DNA from: Meloidogyne chitwoodi
Lineage: Eukaryota > Nematoda > Chromadorea > Rhabditida > Meloidogynidae
Direction of reading: 5' to 3'
Length of the DNA stretch: 64,000 nt
NCBI GenBank assembly: GCA_015183035.1
Contig: JACZZP010000010.1
Span: forward strand, 2,108,001-2,172,000
The notes beneath the pieces are model-generated. The model saw only the letters and a list, made by a program, of their open reading frames with translations. It had not been told where the DNA came from and ran no database searches. The position numbers were made by a program, and so were the translations under genes. This document shows, piece after piece, positions 23,456 to 36,365 of this stretch (the stretch's first letter is position 1; each line of letters starts with the position of its first letter).

Positions 23456-23845
23456 ATGAAAAATTTTAAAAAAAAGTTGGAAAATTTAATGAAAGCTTTC
23501 TCGTATAAAAGCCTTAATAATTTACACAACTTTAAGGCTCTACCAAATACAACATTATATAATAGCTTTGAAGAAGCAATGCCTTTGTGGGGATTCAACA
23601 CTACCAAAAAGCAACACAAATCTTCTATTAGCGACACCATTCGTCTTGCTGTCAAAGAAGGTATCGAGGACACAGCGGAAGGAGTCGCCGAGAACGTGGT
23701 CAATAAAATGTCTAAGAGCAACACCTTCCAGAGATCTATCGGCCGTTCTGTGGTGAAAGAAATGGAGAAGGCTGAGAAGAAGAAGGAAGACGAGAAGAAG
23801 AAGAATCCAAAGAAAGAATATGAATATGAAAATTTCCGTCTGTGA
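23456..23845 (+). CDS. Small basic protein of 129 residues, not recognised
   Basis: A single-exon open frame from ATG 23456 to TGA 23843-23845. No known domain seen. The middle (SISDTIRLAVKEGIEDTAEG, then VAENVVNKMS) and RSIGRSVVKEMEKAEKKKED are predicted amphipathic helices, and the C-terminus is Lys/Glu-rich. There is no signal peptide or membrane segment. A related but broken copy lies 300 bp downstream, and conservation of the helix motif between the two copies argues that the frame is or was translated. Transcribed divergently from the membrane-protein gene 140 bp away. It could be a lineage-specific gene; function unknown. Confidence 0.6.
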   Translation: MKNFKKKLENLMKAFSYKSLNNLHNFKALPNTTLYNSFEEAMPLWGFNTTKKQHKSSISDTIRLAVKEGIEDTAEGVAENVVNKMSKSNTFQRSIGRSVVKEMEKAEKKKEDEKKKNPKKEYEYENFRL

Positions 23846-24145
23846 GTTACTATTTCTATTTTTTTATTTACTTTTTTATTTTTTATTTAAGTCAAGTCAA
23901 TTGCCATAGTGCTGTCTGCTCTGGAACATCAATTTGTGGGCTCCATTTCCCTGTAACCAACCTGAAGCTAAAAGAAAGATGTTGAAGTATACCTATATAT
24001 ATTGTCCTAATATTGTTTCCCCATAATTTTTTTATATATATTTTTTATGTCTTGTAAAATTTTATGTGAAATATAAAATTTGATGAAAATTTCTTTTTTT
24101 TTAAACTTGTCTTAGTTGTCTAGTTTCCAATCCCAATAAGGACGT

Positions 24146-24424
24146 TCACCATAATAGCTTTGAATAAGCATGGCTTTCGCTTTTTGGCCTACCGAGACAA
24201 CTAAACGAACTCAAAAGAAGTCAATGGATGACAAAATCAGTGCTGTAGTCAATATAGAAGTTATGGAGGCGATGGAGGATGAAATAGCCAACAACATTGC
24301 TAACAAAGTGGCTGCGGATAAGAGACGTTCTTTAAGTCGATCGCAAAGGCTGTGGTGAAGGAGATTGACAAGAAGAAGCAAACAGAATCTTCAACCCAAG
24401 AAAACCTTCGCTCTTTGAGTTTCA
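24146..24424 (+). pseudogene. Broken tandem paralogue of the small basic protein
   Basis: Similarity to the neighbouring gene starts at AATAGCTTTGAATAAGC, where the intact copy reads AATAGCTTTGAAGAAGC, so a Glu codon has become TAA. A frame change then leads to KSMDDKISAVVNIEVMEAME and EIANNIANKVAADKRR. A further frameshift is needed to reach KSIAKAVVKEIDKKKQTESS, which corresponds to RSIGRSVVKEMEKAEKKKED in the intact copy. One stop and two frame breaks make this a likely pseudogene, though a later ATG could start a shortened protein. Confidence 0.65.
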
Positions 24425-25754
24425 TTATTTTTTTTTTTTAATTTATTTTTTTTTTGCTTTTAATTTAATCAAAGCCAACGGCAACATTCTAAATAAAGGA
24501 GGGATGTTGTTTACCCAATGTAGGGATTAAATAACAATAAAATACATAGTAATTTTTCTAAATTTTAAATGTTTTCTTTATTCGTCACAATTCTCCTCTT
24601 AACATTCTTGACTTTTTAATTGTTTTAATGGCATATGGGTTAGAGAAATAATGTCAAGAAAAAACGAGAATAATTAAGAAAACAAAGGTGCTGTAATTGC
24701 CCATAAATTGACAATTAAACAAAAAAATTTCTCATTTTTATCGAGAAATGTTTTTGTAAGAAATTAAAAAATATAATTTTTGAGAGATTATTTGATGGAA
24801 GAAGATGATAATTGAAAAAAATACTTAAATTTTTATTATTTTTTGAACGTTTTTTGGCTCATTATACAGACAATTGCCCATTGCGCAATCCTTCTTTTTT
24901 ACTCGTTTCTCGAACTCATTTTTTATTATTTTTTTTTTGTAAAATGATTATGGGAAAATGGTTTTATGAGGAAACAAATTATTTTAAAAAATCAAGAAAA
25001 TTAAAAAAAATATTTTTCTATTTTATAATATTTAAAAAAATAATTAATTATTAAATAATTCAATTTTAAAGTGCATATTATTACTTGAAGGTCGATTGGA
25101 TGTAATAATAATGGTTAAAATAAACACAATATTAGCTGCTGCCATATGGCGGCAATTCAAATATTTAGAAAAAAAATAAATTATTATATATTAAGAACCG
25201 CGTATATTCTCTTAAAAACGAAATGTGTGAAAAATAAGGAAAAATAATATAATTTAATAATTATATTATTATACTAAATATTAATGTGAAATTGAACAAC
25301 GCGAAGGTCAAAATTGGCTTAAATAATAAAATTGATACCTTCTTAGTAGTACTTTTATTTATTTGTTTTATACAAATGTTTTTATTTGTTAGAAAACAAA
25401 TGTTTCCGTAAAAGGTTTTGAAAACATTTTCAGGAAAAACATCTTAAAAATTTTGGTTGTATGAAAAACATGTTTGCGAAACATGTTTTTAATATTTTAT
25501 TGACTTCCGGAAAATTAATGTTTGCCAACAAACGTTTGTTTGCGGAAATTTGAGAAAAATATGTTGCTTTTAATGTTTTGTACAGTATTAGAATTTTTGT
25601 ACAACAAATAAAGTTTTAAGTTTTACAATACTTCTGTACAATAATGTATTTTGTTTATCCGGAAGATAACAAAATACAAACACAAAATTACAATGCACAT
25701 AGAAAATATAGTCAAGTTGAATTACAAAAATACAAAAATGTTTGTAAATAATTT
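24425..25754. other. Intergenic region
   Basis: No gene supported. Dispersed TTTTTCAGGAAAA and a TTCCGGAAAATT (about 25506) occur in the right part. The open frame near 24812 is low-complexity F/K-rich and looks non-coding. Confidence 0.5.
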
Positions 25755-28700
25755 TTACAATTCTTTTGCAACTTTATTTACAATTTCTTCATTATCTTCA
25801 TTTTTACTATGCTTTCTTTTTCCAAGTTTTACTACAATTGACTCTTCTTCTTTTACTATTTCATTTGTTTCTTTTTCTTCATTTTTATTTTCGTCTTCAT
25901 TTTCTTGAGTATTATTATTAATTGAAGAGGTAGAATTATTAAATAAAGGATTATTTGAATTTATTAAATTATTAGCAGAAAGAAAAGCAGGTAATAAACG
26001 ATGCATTAAATAAGGATTAGAAGCAAATTGAGACCAATAAAAAGGATCTGTTTTTACAAGACCTTGCAACTGAAAATATTAAAATAAAATATTTAAAGAA
26101 ATATTTTTTTAAAGTCTTTGTGCTTTTATTGGAGAGAGAAATGTTTATTTAAAAATAGTAAAATTAATATTAAAAAATAAAAAATATTTATTTACAATTT
26201 GAAGTTGCTGATGTTCAGAAATCATGTCTAAATTAGTCTGTTCTTGTCTTTTATATTTTGTTCTGAAATATTTAAAAATAATTACATATATTAATTTTTT
26301 AAATTTAAAACAATTAATTTTTATTAATAATTAAATCCCCTACTTATCAAATACTTTATTTATTTTTTTAATATATATATCCAATTTTAACTATTAAAAA
26401 TAAAATAAATAAATCATTATTTAATCCCCTTTTGACATGCAATTGGCCTTTATTTATTTTATTTTTTTAATTTATTTAAACCTGACAATTTTCTAAACTA
26501 ATACCAATTTGCTATATTTTCTTTTAGAGATGATACTCTCTTTTTTTTCTTTTTTAAAAATTACAAATATATATATACTCTCATTATTTTAAGGGCATAT
26601 TTTTTGGGGTTAGTTTATTCTTCGCTTCAATGCTTTTTAACACTGCCGCAAATGGGTAAATAAAATAAATAAAATAAAAGGAAGGATGAAGTGTTGGATA
26701 AAAATTTTATTTTATAAAATTAAATTTTTATTTTATTGAAAAAAATTTAATTTTTCAATTTTTTAAGAAAAAATCTATTTTTAAAGAAAAATAGGCATAA
26801 AATAAAAAAGTTTTATTTGTGATTAATATTTGTAGAACATGAAAAGCTTATTGAAGCATTAATATTATTTATTTAAAAATTCAAGAAAATAAAAAGAAAA
26901 TTATTTAGTATTATTTTAGTGAATAAATTAAGCAAAAAGAGAGAAGAATCTCTCTCTATTCTCTTACTCGCTAAAATAAAGAAACAAATAAATAAAACAA
27001 ACGAGAGTATTTTATGTTTATAGGAATATACTGTAAATACTTAAAAGAAAATAAGAACAAGAAAAACATGTAAAACATTAAGAGTAAACTTAAAACTTGA
27101 ATTTTTGAATAAAACTTATAACTTGAATTTGTACAAAACTTGAATTTTTGTATAAAACTTAAAACTTGAATATTGTACAAAACTTGAATTTTTGTATAAA
27201 ACTTAAAACTTGAATATTGTACAAAACTTGAATTTTTGTATAAAACTTAAAACTTGAATATTGTACAAAACTTGAATTTTTGTAAAAAAAACTTAAATAC
27301 AAAAATTATTAAAATATGTCAACTTGCCTTCTGTTTTGATACCATGTTTTCACTTGAGTATCACTTAGATTCATTTTTCTAGCTAATTCCATTCGATCAG
27401 TGACTGACAAATAACTGAAATTAAATTAAAAAAAATTAATTTAAAAAAGCGTTAAGACTCTAATATACACTTCTCCTAATTCCTTACCGTTTATGCTCAA
27501 ACATAGTTTCTAATTCTTGTAATTGTTTATCTGTAAATATTGTTCTAGCTTTTCTAGCCTTTTTTCCTGAAACACAACAATTATTATTATTTGTATTTCT
27601 TTTAATTCCATTATGTCTCATTGTGTTTGTTATAGGTGTTGTTGTTGTTTCACTAGAAGATGAATGAGGGGATGAATGTTGGTTTCTGATGTTTTGAGAA
27701 GAAAAAAGTTTTTGATTTGTTGATGTTTGTGGGCAAGGTGAAATACCACATAATTCTGAAAAACAAGTTTTAATTTTGTATTTCAAGTTTATTTAATTTT
27801 GTATTTCAACTTTATTTTATTTTTGTATTCAAAGTTTATTTTTTTAATTCTAGGTTTATTTATAAAAGATAGAATGTTATTGACACACGACAAATAAAAC
27901 AAAAACATGTTAATTATAAGGCGGTTAGAGTCAAAGGTAAGAGAGAAAAAGAAAAAATTATTTATCTTGTTTTTTAATATTTAAGCGGCAAATTTTTTAA
28001 ACGAAGAGAGATGTCTGATTGTGAGCAGCCGGTAAAAATAGATAGCTACTCACTTTGAAAGCCAATAACTTTTCAACAAATGGGTCTATAAATGAGATTT
28101 TGGTATCAAATAGAAGAGAAAAGTCTGTTCTACAAAATAAATAAAAAATGAAATTTTTGTTAGTAGGAATTTATTAAGATATTTTAAAAATTGAGTAAAA
28201 TATAGTTCAAAAAGTTGTTTAAAAAAATTAAAAAAAATTTTTTTAACAAAAAAAGATCTATTTTATACCTATTTTAACTAGTTAATATCAAAAATTATCC
28301 CATTTGCACTGTATTTATTTCCGCCATTTTTCTATAATTTTCAATGACTGTATTTATCCACGCGTCGTCTCACTAACTAACTATAAATACACACTTTAAT
28401 CCAAAAATATAAAATAATAATAACAAAATATATATCCTTTTTATAAAATAAATATATACAAAATTTCTCTTATTAAATATACCAATTTTCAATTTTTTCC
28501 GCGTTTACTCTTCTCAAAATAAAAAAAAAATAAAAATCTCAAAATTATTATTATGGTTATGTTGAGTTATGTTTTTACCTCTACCCAACCATCTAATCGG
28601 CGCAAATTTTTTTTATTTTCTTCATTCGCTCGGAAATAAATTTTCTCGCAATAAAATATGAACTAAAGTCAACAATAACAACTCATTCTTTTTTTACAAA

Positions 28701-31596
28701 AAGTTAATAAGCAAATTAAAATTTTAAGGACCGGGATAATTAGAGGAAATAGAATTAAATTTTATTTTATAAAATTTAATAAAATTAAACGATTAAAAAT
28801 AAATTTAAAAATAAAAAAATTAAAATATTTAAGTGGGCATACTCTAGTGACATTTACTTTAATTTTGAAAAAGTAAAAAATGGTAAAAAATAAAATAAAA
28901 TTGTTGCTATCAACTAATATATTATTATTATTTTTATTCGTTATTAAACCCTAAAAATAAATATTTATATTAATTTTCAATTTTTCCGGTCATTTTCCTT
29001 ACTCTCGAAAAAAAACAAAGCACTCATTTTCTCAACTTTTAATACTTTCATTTTTTGGGGTCAAAAAGCAAATACAAGAGAATGGATTGTATAACAATTA
29101 TTAATATATAATGGGTGGATATTATGGGAAAAAATAATAAAAAAAATGTTAAAAAAAGGACAGGTGGAAACTCTTGTTGTTTATACAATAATAATGAGAG
29201 AAATTAAAAATAGTTAATTATTATTATATCTGCCAAAATTAAAAGCTTGACAGAGAAAGAAAATTAAAACTTGAAAGAGAAATTAAAATTAAAACTTGTC
29301 AGAGAAAGAAAATTAAAACTTGAAAGAGAAATTAAAATTAAAACTTGTCAGAGAAAAAAAATTAAAACTTTAACGGTTAGACACAACTTCTGATATATAA
29401 TAAAACATTTTCAGAATAAATGTTAATTAAAACTTAAAACATGCTTTTCTTTTGAAACTTTAAATTTAAAAGTTTTTCTTACAAATAATAATTCTCTCAT
29501 AAAATTTAGCCTAAGGGTATTTTTAAATATTTATTATTTAAATTAATCCTATTAATAATTAAAATAATACAATTATATTACTAATATTTGTCCTTTATTT
29601 TTTTTTAATCCTTTTCTCTAATAATTATTTTATTTTCCAATTATTTTCTCTTAATATTATCTACCTTAATTATCTTATATTATTTAATTTGTTAATTCCT
29701 CAATTTTTTTAAAGTATACTTATATATAATTTTTAATTGGTTAATTTTTTAATTGATTTTTAAAGGAGATTCTAATGTCTCTAAATTGTTTTTAAAAGAA
29801 TTAAATTTTATTCTCTCTTAAAAATTATTTTTCTCTAAATTGATATACACCTTTTCTTACCTCTTTCTCTCTCTCTCTTTTAATTTTTATTTAATTATTT
29901 GCTTTTACCAATGGAATTGGAGGGGGAGATTAATGTTTTTCTACTTAAATATATTAAATTAATCCGCCAAATCCGTGTGTATTTTTTTCTTTTCCTATTT
30001 TTCTACTTATAATTGTCTTTTAAAAATAGAATAAAAAAGTGTGAATGAAAAAAAAAATTTTAAAGGTAAAATTAAGTAAAAAGACAACAATTAGCCCCAA
30101 GGCAATTGAATGAATAAAAAATAAAATTTGTGAATGAGAGAAAATTGAAGATATATAGTGAATAATTGAAAAGAAAATTTAAGAAAAAAATCTTTTATTT
30201 AGATTTCCGCTAAAAATGGGTCAGTAATGTTCTTGTAGCTAACGCTAACTAATTAGTTAAACTGCTTTTATTTACATACAGTAGTGTTGTTAAAGAAGGA
30301 AAAAAGAGAAATAAACTTAGTTTTTACATTACTTTAATAAACTTGGAATCAGAATTTTAATTAAACTTAGAATCAGAATTTTAATTAAACATAGAATAAG
30401 AATTAAAAATAAACTTGGAATCATAATTTTAAATAAACTTCGAATCAGAAGTTTAATTAAACATAGAATAAGAATTAAAAATAAACTTGGAATCATAATT
30501 TTAAATAAACTTCGAATCAGAATTTTAATTAAACATAGAATAAGAATTAAAAATAAACTTGGAATCAGAATTTTAATTAAAGTTGGAATCAGAATTTTAA
30601 TTAAACATAGAATAAGAATTAAAAATAAACTTGGAATCATAATTTTAAATAAACTTCGAATCAGAATTTTAATTAAACATAGAATAAGAATTAAAAATAA
30701 ACTTCGAATCAGAATTTTAATTAAACATAGAATAAGAATTAAAAATAAACTTGGAATCAGAATTTTAATTAAACTTAGAATCAGAATTTTAAATAAAAAT
30801 ATTAATTAATAGAATAATTTTTAAAAAATGTTTACCTTCATTATTAATTAAATTATCCTCATTTGACATAAAATTATTATTAGAATTTAATTGTTTATCC
30901 ATCATTAACATCATCATTTGTCCTTGTTGTTGTTGTTTCATTCCTCCACCCAATTGTTCAATTAAATTTTGAACAGAAATAAATTGTTTTGAATAAAATA
31001 AATTATTTTTTATTTCTTTATTTTGTTCTTCTTGTTTAAAATTTATTTCAGAATTTTTTCTTTCATTATTTTCTCCAATAATTGTGTCTATACGAAAAGA
31101 GGTAGATGTTGGACTTTTTTCACGCAATAGTTGTAAAGGTAAAGGTTGTTGCAAAATTATATCAGAACAAGTTGGAAAATATTGTTGACTGTAAAAAACA
31201 AAAATTAATTCTGATTTTGTTTAAAGAGAAAACTGATATTTTAAATTATTCTGAAATGTTTAAATAAACTTAAAATCAGAATTTTTGTGCAATAATAAAT
31301 AAACTTAAAATCAGAATTTTTGTACAATAATTCACGTTATAACCTTTCACACAGTACCTATTTGTATTTGTTTCTTCCTGCTTAATAGATAGAGATGGAG
31401 ATAAAATTAATTTAGGTGTGTTTTGCTGACCGGAAAATTGCCCAGTAAATGTAGAAGAATTATTTAATGTATTGTTTTTGTTAACATTTATTTGATCACA
31501 AAAAGAAGAAGAGTTGTTGGTATTTGTAGAATTATTATTAGGTGATGAAGACATTATTAATGAGGCAGCAGCGGCCATGCGAGGATCAAAAAACAT
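25755..31596 (-). CDS. BarH-like homeodomain transcription factor
   Basis: A nuclear DNA-binding protein of the BarH class (C. elegans ceh-30/ceh-31 group, which act in neuron and survival specification). Exons read as 31358-31596, 30836-31188, 27488-27755, 27328-27414, 26196-26262 and 25755-26069, with in-frame junctions. The homeodomain is assembled from three exons: [26 protein letters not shown], then [20 protein letters not shown] and [15 protein letters not shown]. Helix 3 has the usual [17 protein letters not shown] points to BarH. Flanks are Asn/Ser/Gln-rich. The sequence [11 protein letters not shown] upstream may be a repressor-type motif. The intron between the second and third coding exons is about 3 kb and contains a satellite. 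The intron inside helix 3 starts with GC instead of GT. The C-terminus is acidic then basic, ending KVAKEL. Confidence 0.88.
27095..27290. repeat. Intronic ~44-bp tandem repeat
   Basis: About four copies built from AAAACTTGAATTTTTGTATA and AAACTTAAAACTTGAATATT plus GTAC, inside the homeobox intron just after the GC donor. It does not contain the TCAGAATT core. Confidence 0.9.
29235..29368. repeat. Short tandem repeat of ~58 bp
   Basis: Two and a half copies of a unit with AATTAAAACTTGTCAGAGAA and AACTTGAAAGAGAAATTAAA, within the large homeobox intron. Confidence 0.8.
30338..30800. repeat. Intronic composite satellite with AATCAGAATTTTAATT core
   Basis: Alternating subunits AAACTTGGAATCAGAATTTT, AACATAGAATAAGAATTAAA and AACTTCGAATCAGAATTTTA make a composite array in the 3-kb homeobox intron, ending about 35 bp before an exon. 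Translation in one minus frame gives a repeated Ile/Leu-rich peptide that is not a gene. Confidence 0.95.
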
Positions 31597-32519
31597 TTAT
31601 AATTTTTTATTTTGGCTTAATTTAAATATTCTTTAGATTAAAATAAATTTTTATTTTATTTTTTATTTTTCCCAACTCTTAAATAAAATAAAAAAAAAAA
31701 AGAAATTTGAGAAGTTTTGCTTTTTTTACTAACAATTTTTTTATTTATTGTATTATTAATTTTTAAATAATTAAAAAAGGAAAAAGAAAATAATAAAAAG
31801 GATTAGTAAAAAAAGAACAATGATTTTTTGATAGATTTGATTAGGATTTTGGAAATTTAAGAAAAAATAAATAAAGGAAAGAAAAGAAAAAGAAAAATTA
31901 AATACACATTTTATAAAATAAAAATTGATGGAGGCAATTTATGAAAGGCAAATGGGTGGGGAGAGTGTGAGTATATAATGGGCGTGACTTTTTTTTTTTC
32001 ATTTTTTTACTGTCAAAGAGTTAAAAATAAAACAGTTTGTATATTTAATTTTTAAATATGTAATTAATTTATTAAAATAAAATTAAATAAATATAAAATT
32101 TATTTTCTGCCCTTTTTGTGAAATTAAAAAGGACAGATTTGGGAGACTCAAATAACCCAGAAAAAAATAATAATTATAATTATATCCCTCTATTAACTAC
32201 CTTTAATATTAAAAGTTAATTTTAAAAATAAATATAATATTTTAAAAAAATAAAATATATTTTCTTTAGAAAATTTAAGAAAAATATTTAAAATGTCTTT
32301 TAATACACTCAAAACAATTAACTTTAAAAAAGACGAAAAAGGGCGGAACCAAGTATGTCACATTTTAAGAAAAAATATAAATTGGTGAGAAAATAAAGAG
32401 AAGAAAATTGGTTGTTTAATTGGATGTATATTTGAAAGAGTTTTAGTTGAGTAATTTCTTTTTAACAATTAAAAAAGTACTAGGACATTAGAGTCTGATA
32501 AAAAAAATTGAGAATTTTT

Positions 32520-32672
32520 TAGTTTTAAGTTTATTTATTGTAAATTCTGATTTTAAGTTTATTTATGTAAATTCTGATTTTAAGTTTATTTATTGTAAAT
32601 TCTGATTTATGTTTATTTATTGTAAATTCAGATTTTAAGTTTATTTATTGTAAATTCTGATTTTAAGTTTAA
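32520..32672. repeat. Tandem repeat of ~28-29 bp with AAATTCTGATTTT core
   Basis: Five copies of TAAGTTTATTTATTGTAAAT plus TCTGATTT, in the region upstream of the homeobox gene. Same core as the intronic satellites. Confidence 0.9.
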
Positions 32673-33382
32673 TATTTTATATTTAAAGCATTACAGTATT
32701 TTATAATTGTTTCTGTTTTCATTTGTTGCTTATAAAATAAATAAAAGCAGTCACACGCAAAATTATAAAACAAGAGACAAATAGAATTTGTAACAAATCT
32801 AATTTTGAATAAAATAAACTTATAGTTGACTGATTTTTTATATTTTTTTAATATTAATAAAAAAAATTTATTTTAGTTTTATGCCTCAAAAAACGTGTAA
32901 AATTATTTTATATTTTTTTAAATAAAATTTCAAATCTGAAAAAATATTTTTAAAATTTCTGAAGCAGAACAATAAAAAAGATTTTTTGGAATTTTTAAAT
33001 TAAATTTTAATTTTTATAAAATATTGTTTAAAAATAAAATTTAAAATGAAATAAAAAATAATAAAAATAAATTTTTTTAAATTAAAAAAAAATAAAATTA
33101 CCAAATAAACCAAAAATTTTTTTTCATCCTTTTAAAAATATTCACAGGTGTAACAAATTACCGCGAAAATATTAATAATAATTTTTTATTTTTTGCTTTT
33201 ACCATTTTAGCAATTTTTTTATTTTAAGTATTTTCCCAGTATATACTAAAACACAACCTTGGGAGAAGGCCTAGGGAAAGACAGACATAAACAATAACGC
33301 CTCATTTGTTTCTGGAAAGATAATAATATAAAGGTAGTATATTATTATTAAAACTTGGAAGAGAAAGATACTAATTGAGAGA

Positions 33383-33712
33383 AGAGATATATTTCCGGAA
33401 AACAATATCCGAATAAACATTAATAGAGTATATGTTTAGAAAATATAAAACTTGATGTTTTATAAAAACGAGAAGATACAAACATTCCGGAAATATTTCT
33501 TATTTCCGGAAAATTTAGAAAACAAAAAGAAAAATATTTAAAATGTGTTTTCAGGAAAATGTTTTTGTAAAGAATTAAATGTTTTCAGGAAAAAAATATT
33601 TTCCGGAAACTAAATTAGTAAAACATAGAAGAGAAGAAAATTAATTTGATATATGTACCAACTAATAAGGTAGACACCATATTATATGTATTTTCCGGAA
33701 TATTAAGGAGTT
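33383..33712. repeat. Cluster of palindromic TTTCCGGAAA motifs
   Basis: TTTCCGGAAAAC, ATTCCGGAAATATTTC, TTTCCGGAAAAT, TTTTCCGGAAAC and TTTTCCGGAATA occur within 330 bp, together with near-matches TTTTCAGGAAAA. The core TTCCGGAA is a perfect palindrome and unusually GC-rich for this window. It contains the ETS core GGAA and fits the STAT half-site pattern, but function is not shown. Confidence 0.6.
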
Positions 33713-36365
33713 AATTTGAGAAAAAGAGTTAGTTAATGTGGGAAAGACAATAAACATATTTTTATATTAATGCTCCTTCCGGGCATGCATGTTTGAAGGC
33801 CAAATTCTTTATTATTATTAAATTTTTAGTTAATTGTTTAAAAATTATTTTAAAAATAATTTAAAAAAATTAATTAAAAAAAGATTAAAAGAAAAAATTT
33901 CAAGGATGACAGTTCATAAAGACTATTATTATTATTTTAAGAGATGCATGTCGGCATTTCTACTCTCTATTACTATATTGCGCAAGAAAAAAATTAATTT
34001 ATATCTCACCTTTCAATTTTTTTATTATTATTTTTTTTATTTTTACTGGATTTTATCTACCTTTTTAATTTTTAATTTCGGCAAAGTTCAAAAAATTATA
34101 AGACAAAATAAAATGTGACTTTAAAAAAGAAAATTGCTCTCTAAAAGGGGAAATTCTTGAAGAAAAAAATTTTAATGGGAAATAAAAAAGGTAGTGAACA
34201 AAACAAAAGGCATAAATAGAGGCGCATCCCAAGAAAAAAATTTAAAAAAATTGTTGAAGGATGTGAAAACAATTGTTTCGCCCAAATAATTATTTATTTT
34301 ATAAATAAATAATTCTTATTTAATGAAAAAATAAATACATAAAAGAAGAAAAATTAGAAAAATATAAAAGAGTGTATTTTATTAAAATTAATTAGAAAAG
34401 TTGATCGAGACTCTTTTGTCTTTTATTTTTGTTAGAAACTAGCAAATAGTTATAAATATAACTTAATCATTCTCTCTCTCTCTTTGTCAAGTTTTAATTT
34501 TATTTATTTTCAGGAAAGTGTCTTACATCACTTATTTGCAATTATTTATTCTTTTTCTCTGTTAAGTTTTAATAATATTATTGAAAGTTTTCCGGAAAGT
34601 TTTCTTTTTATCTCTGATTTTATTTATTACCTTATAAACTATGTATTTAAAACTCACTATTAATTTTTTTTCTTTTACTTAGAATTATTTTTCTCAATTT
34701 TACTTTCTGGATGAGCTTTAAATTATTAGCAGTAGTAGAAGAGTTCAAAAAAGGTCATTAAGTAACCTTTATTTTAATAGCGCGCAAACGGCAATTTTTG
34801 GTGAATTCCAATATTCTTCTTTTTATATGCCGCTAAAAAATTTTTTCTATATTCAAGGAAATAAAAAATTTTTAGGAGTACAGTTGAGTCTAGACTTGCT
34901 ACATTTAATCCTTTTTATTAATTTTTATTATTTATTATCCACAATTTTCTTGTCTTATTATTATTTTAATTGTTCCCAACATCTCTTTTCTTTCACTACA
35001 TTTCACATCTTTTAGTAATTTTCTCAAAATACAGGTCAAAATATGGGGAAGTGCGCCGCCTAAAAACTTTTGTGCTTCTAATACAATAAATCCTAATAAT
35101 TGCTTTTATATATTTTTTAATTGGATTAATAAAATATAATTTAATATACTAGTTAAAAAAAAAAATTTTTTTTGAATTTTTAAATAAAATACAAAAAAGG
35201 TACACTTGAGTCTAGGCTTATAACTCAACAGTGAATTAACTTATCAAAATGATACTTCTATCAAAGATAGCCAATTAAATTTGCTACAAAATATAATTTA
35301 AAGTCAAAAAATATGTTAATAAACAAAAAAATTAAAGGTAAAAAACTAATTTTAAGGGGAATATTTTTGTTTTTTTTTTGACTCTCTAATTTTGTAAAAT
35401 TAAATAAAAAAATATTTTTGTCAATATTTTCCAACTTTTCTATCAATTTTTGCCATTTTTTAATAAATATATTTTTTAAAAATACAAAAAATAATTAATT
35501 AAGTTACCATAGCAATTTTCATTTTAAATTTTACCTTATATAATTTCATTCTTAACTTTTTTTTCTTTCTCAAACTTTTATTTTTTCTTTGTTGCCGAAA
35601 GGCTTCATTATTCTACTAAAATAAACTAAGCTGCTTTTATATGTTTTTGTAACTAAGCATTTATTTTCCAAGTTTTATTTTAGTTTTATTTTCAAGTTTT
35701 TAAATTTCAGGTTTCTAAGTTTTAAAGTTTTTAGGTTTACAAGTTTTATTTTTACTCTTTAAACAAAAAAGGTAATACCCAAAAAATAACTCATTTCGTC
35801 ACAACTAAAAGTCAAACACAAATTTAAATTATTACAATTCATTTATATCAAGTTTCTCTATCCTTTCATAAAAAAATTTATTCTTTAAAAAAAAAAAGAA
35901 TTATTAATTATTTGTCTTTTTAATAATTAAAATGTCTAGGAAAAAAATTTTAATCAAAAAAGAAAAAATATTTTTAAATATTTACTAATATTTACTCCCT
36001 TTTTTCCCTCTAATCACTTTCACTCTATTTTTTTTCAATTTTTTATATAAAAAAGAGAATGAATTTTAACAAAAGATTAACAAAACAAACATTATTTCAA
36101 AAGTCAACATAAAAAAATTCTAACGTTAATATTAAATAAAAAATAAAAAAGAACGCGTGAAAAATAGAAGGGGAGAAAAGATGCTTAAAAATTATATACC
36201 TATTCTTTTTTCACATAAATATTATTATTATTTTTAAATAATTTACACACATTTTTATCAATTTTTTTTTAATGGCATTGAAACGTTCACCTAATTATTT
36301 ACTAATTTTTTTTAATTTATTTAAATAGCTAAAATTTATTTAAAAAAAATTTTTCATTTAAAAAA

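Larger units (their letters stand above)
31597..36365. other. Large intergenic region upstream of the homeobox gene
   Basis: 4.8 kb between divergent genes without a supported exon. It holds a satellite (32520-32672), a cluster of TTTCCGGAAA motifs (33383-33712, another near 34588), and long AT-rich stretches. Developmental homeobox genes often have long cis-regulatory flanks; that this one does is an inference. Open frames at 33834, 34827 and 35261 are low-complexity and not supported. Confidence 0.5.

Noticed and set aside
30329..30640. Open frame with repeated [15 protein letters not shown]
   Set aside because: Translation of the homeobox-intron satellite, not a membrane protein.
33834..35446. 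Small open frames upstream of the homeobox gene
   Set aside because: Low-complexity Phe/Tyr/Lys/Leu runs typical of this base composition, with no splice or similarity support.
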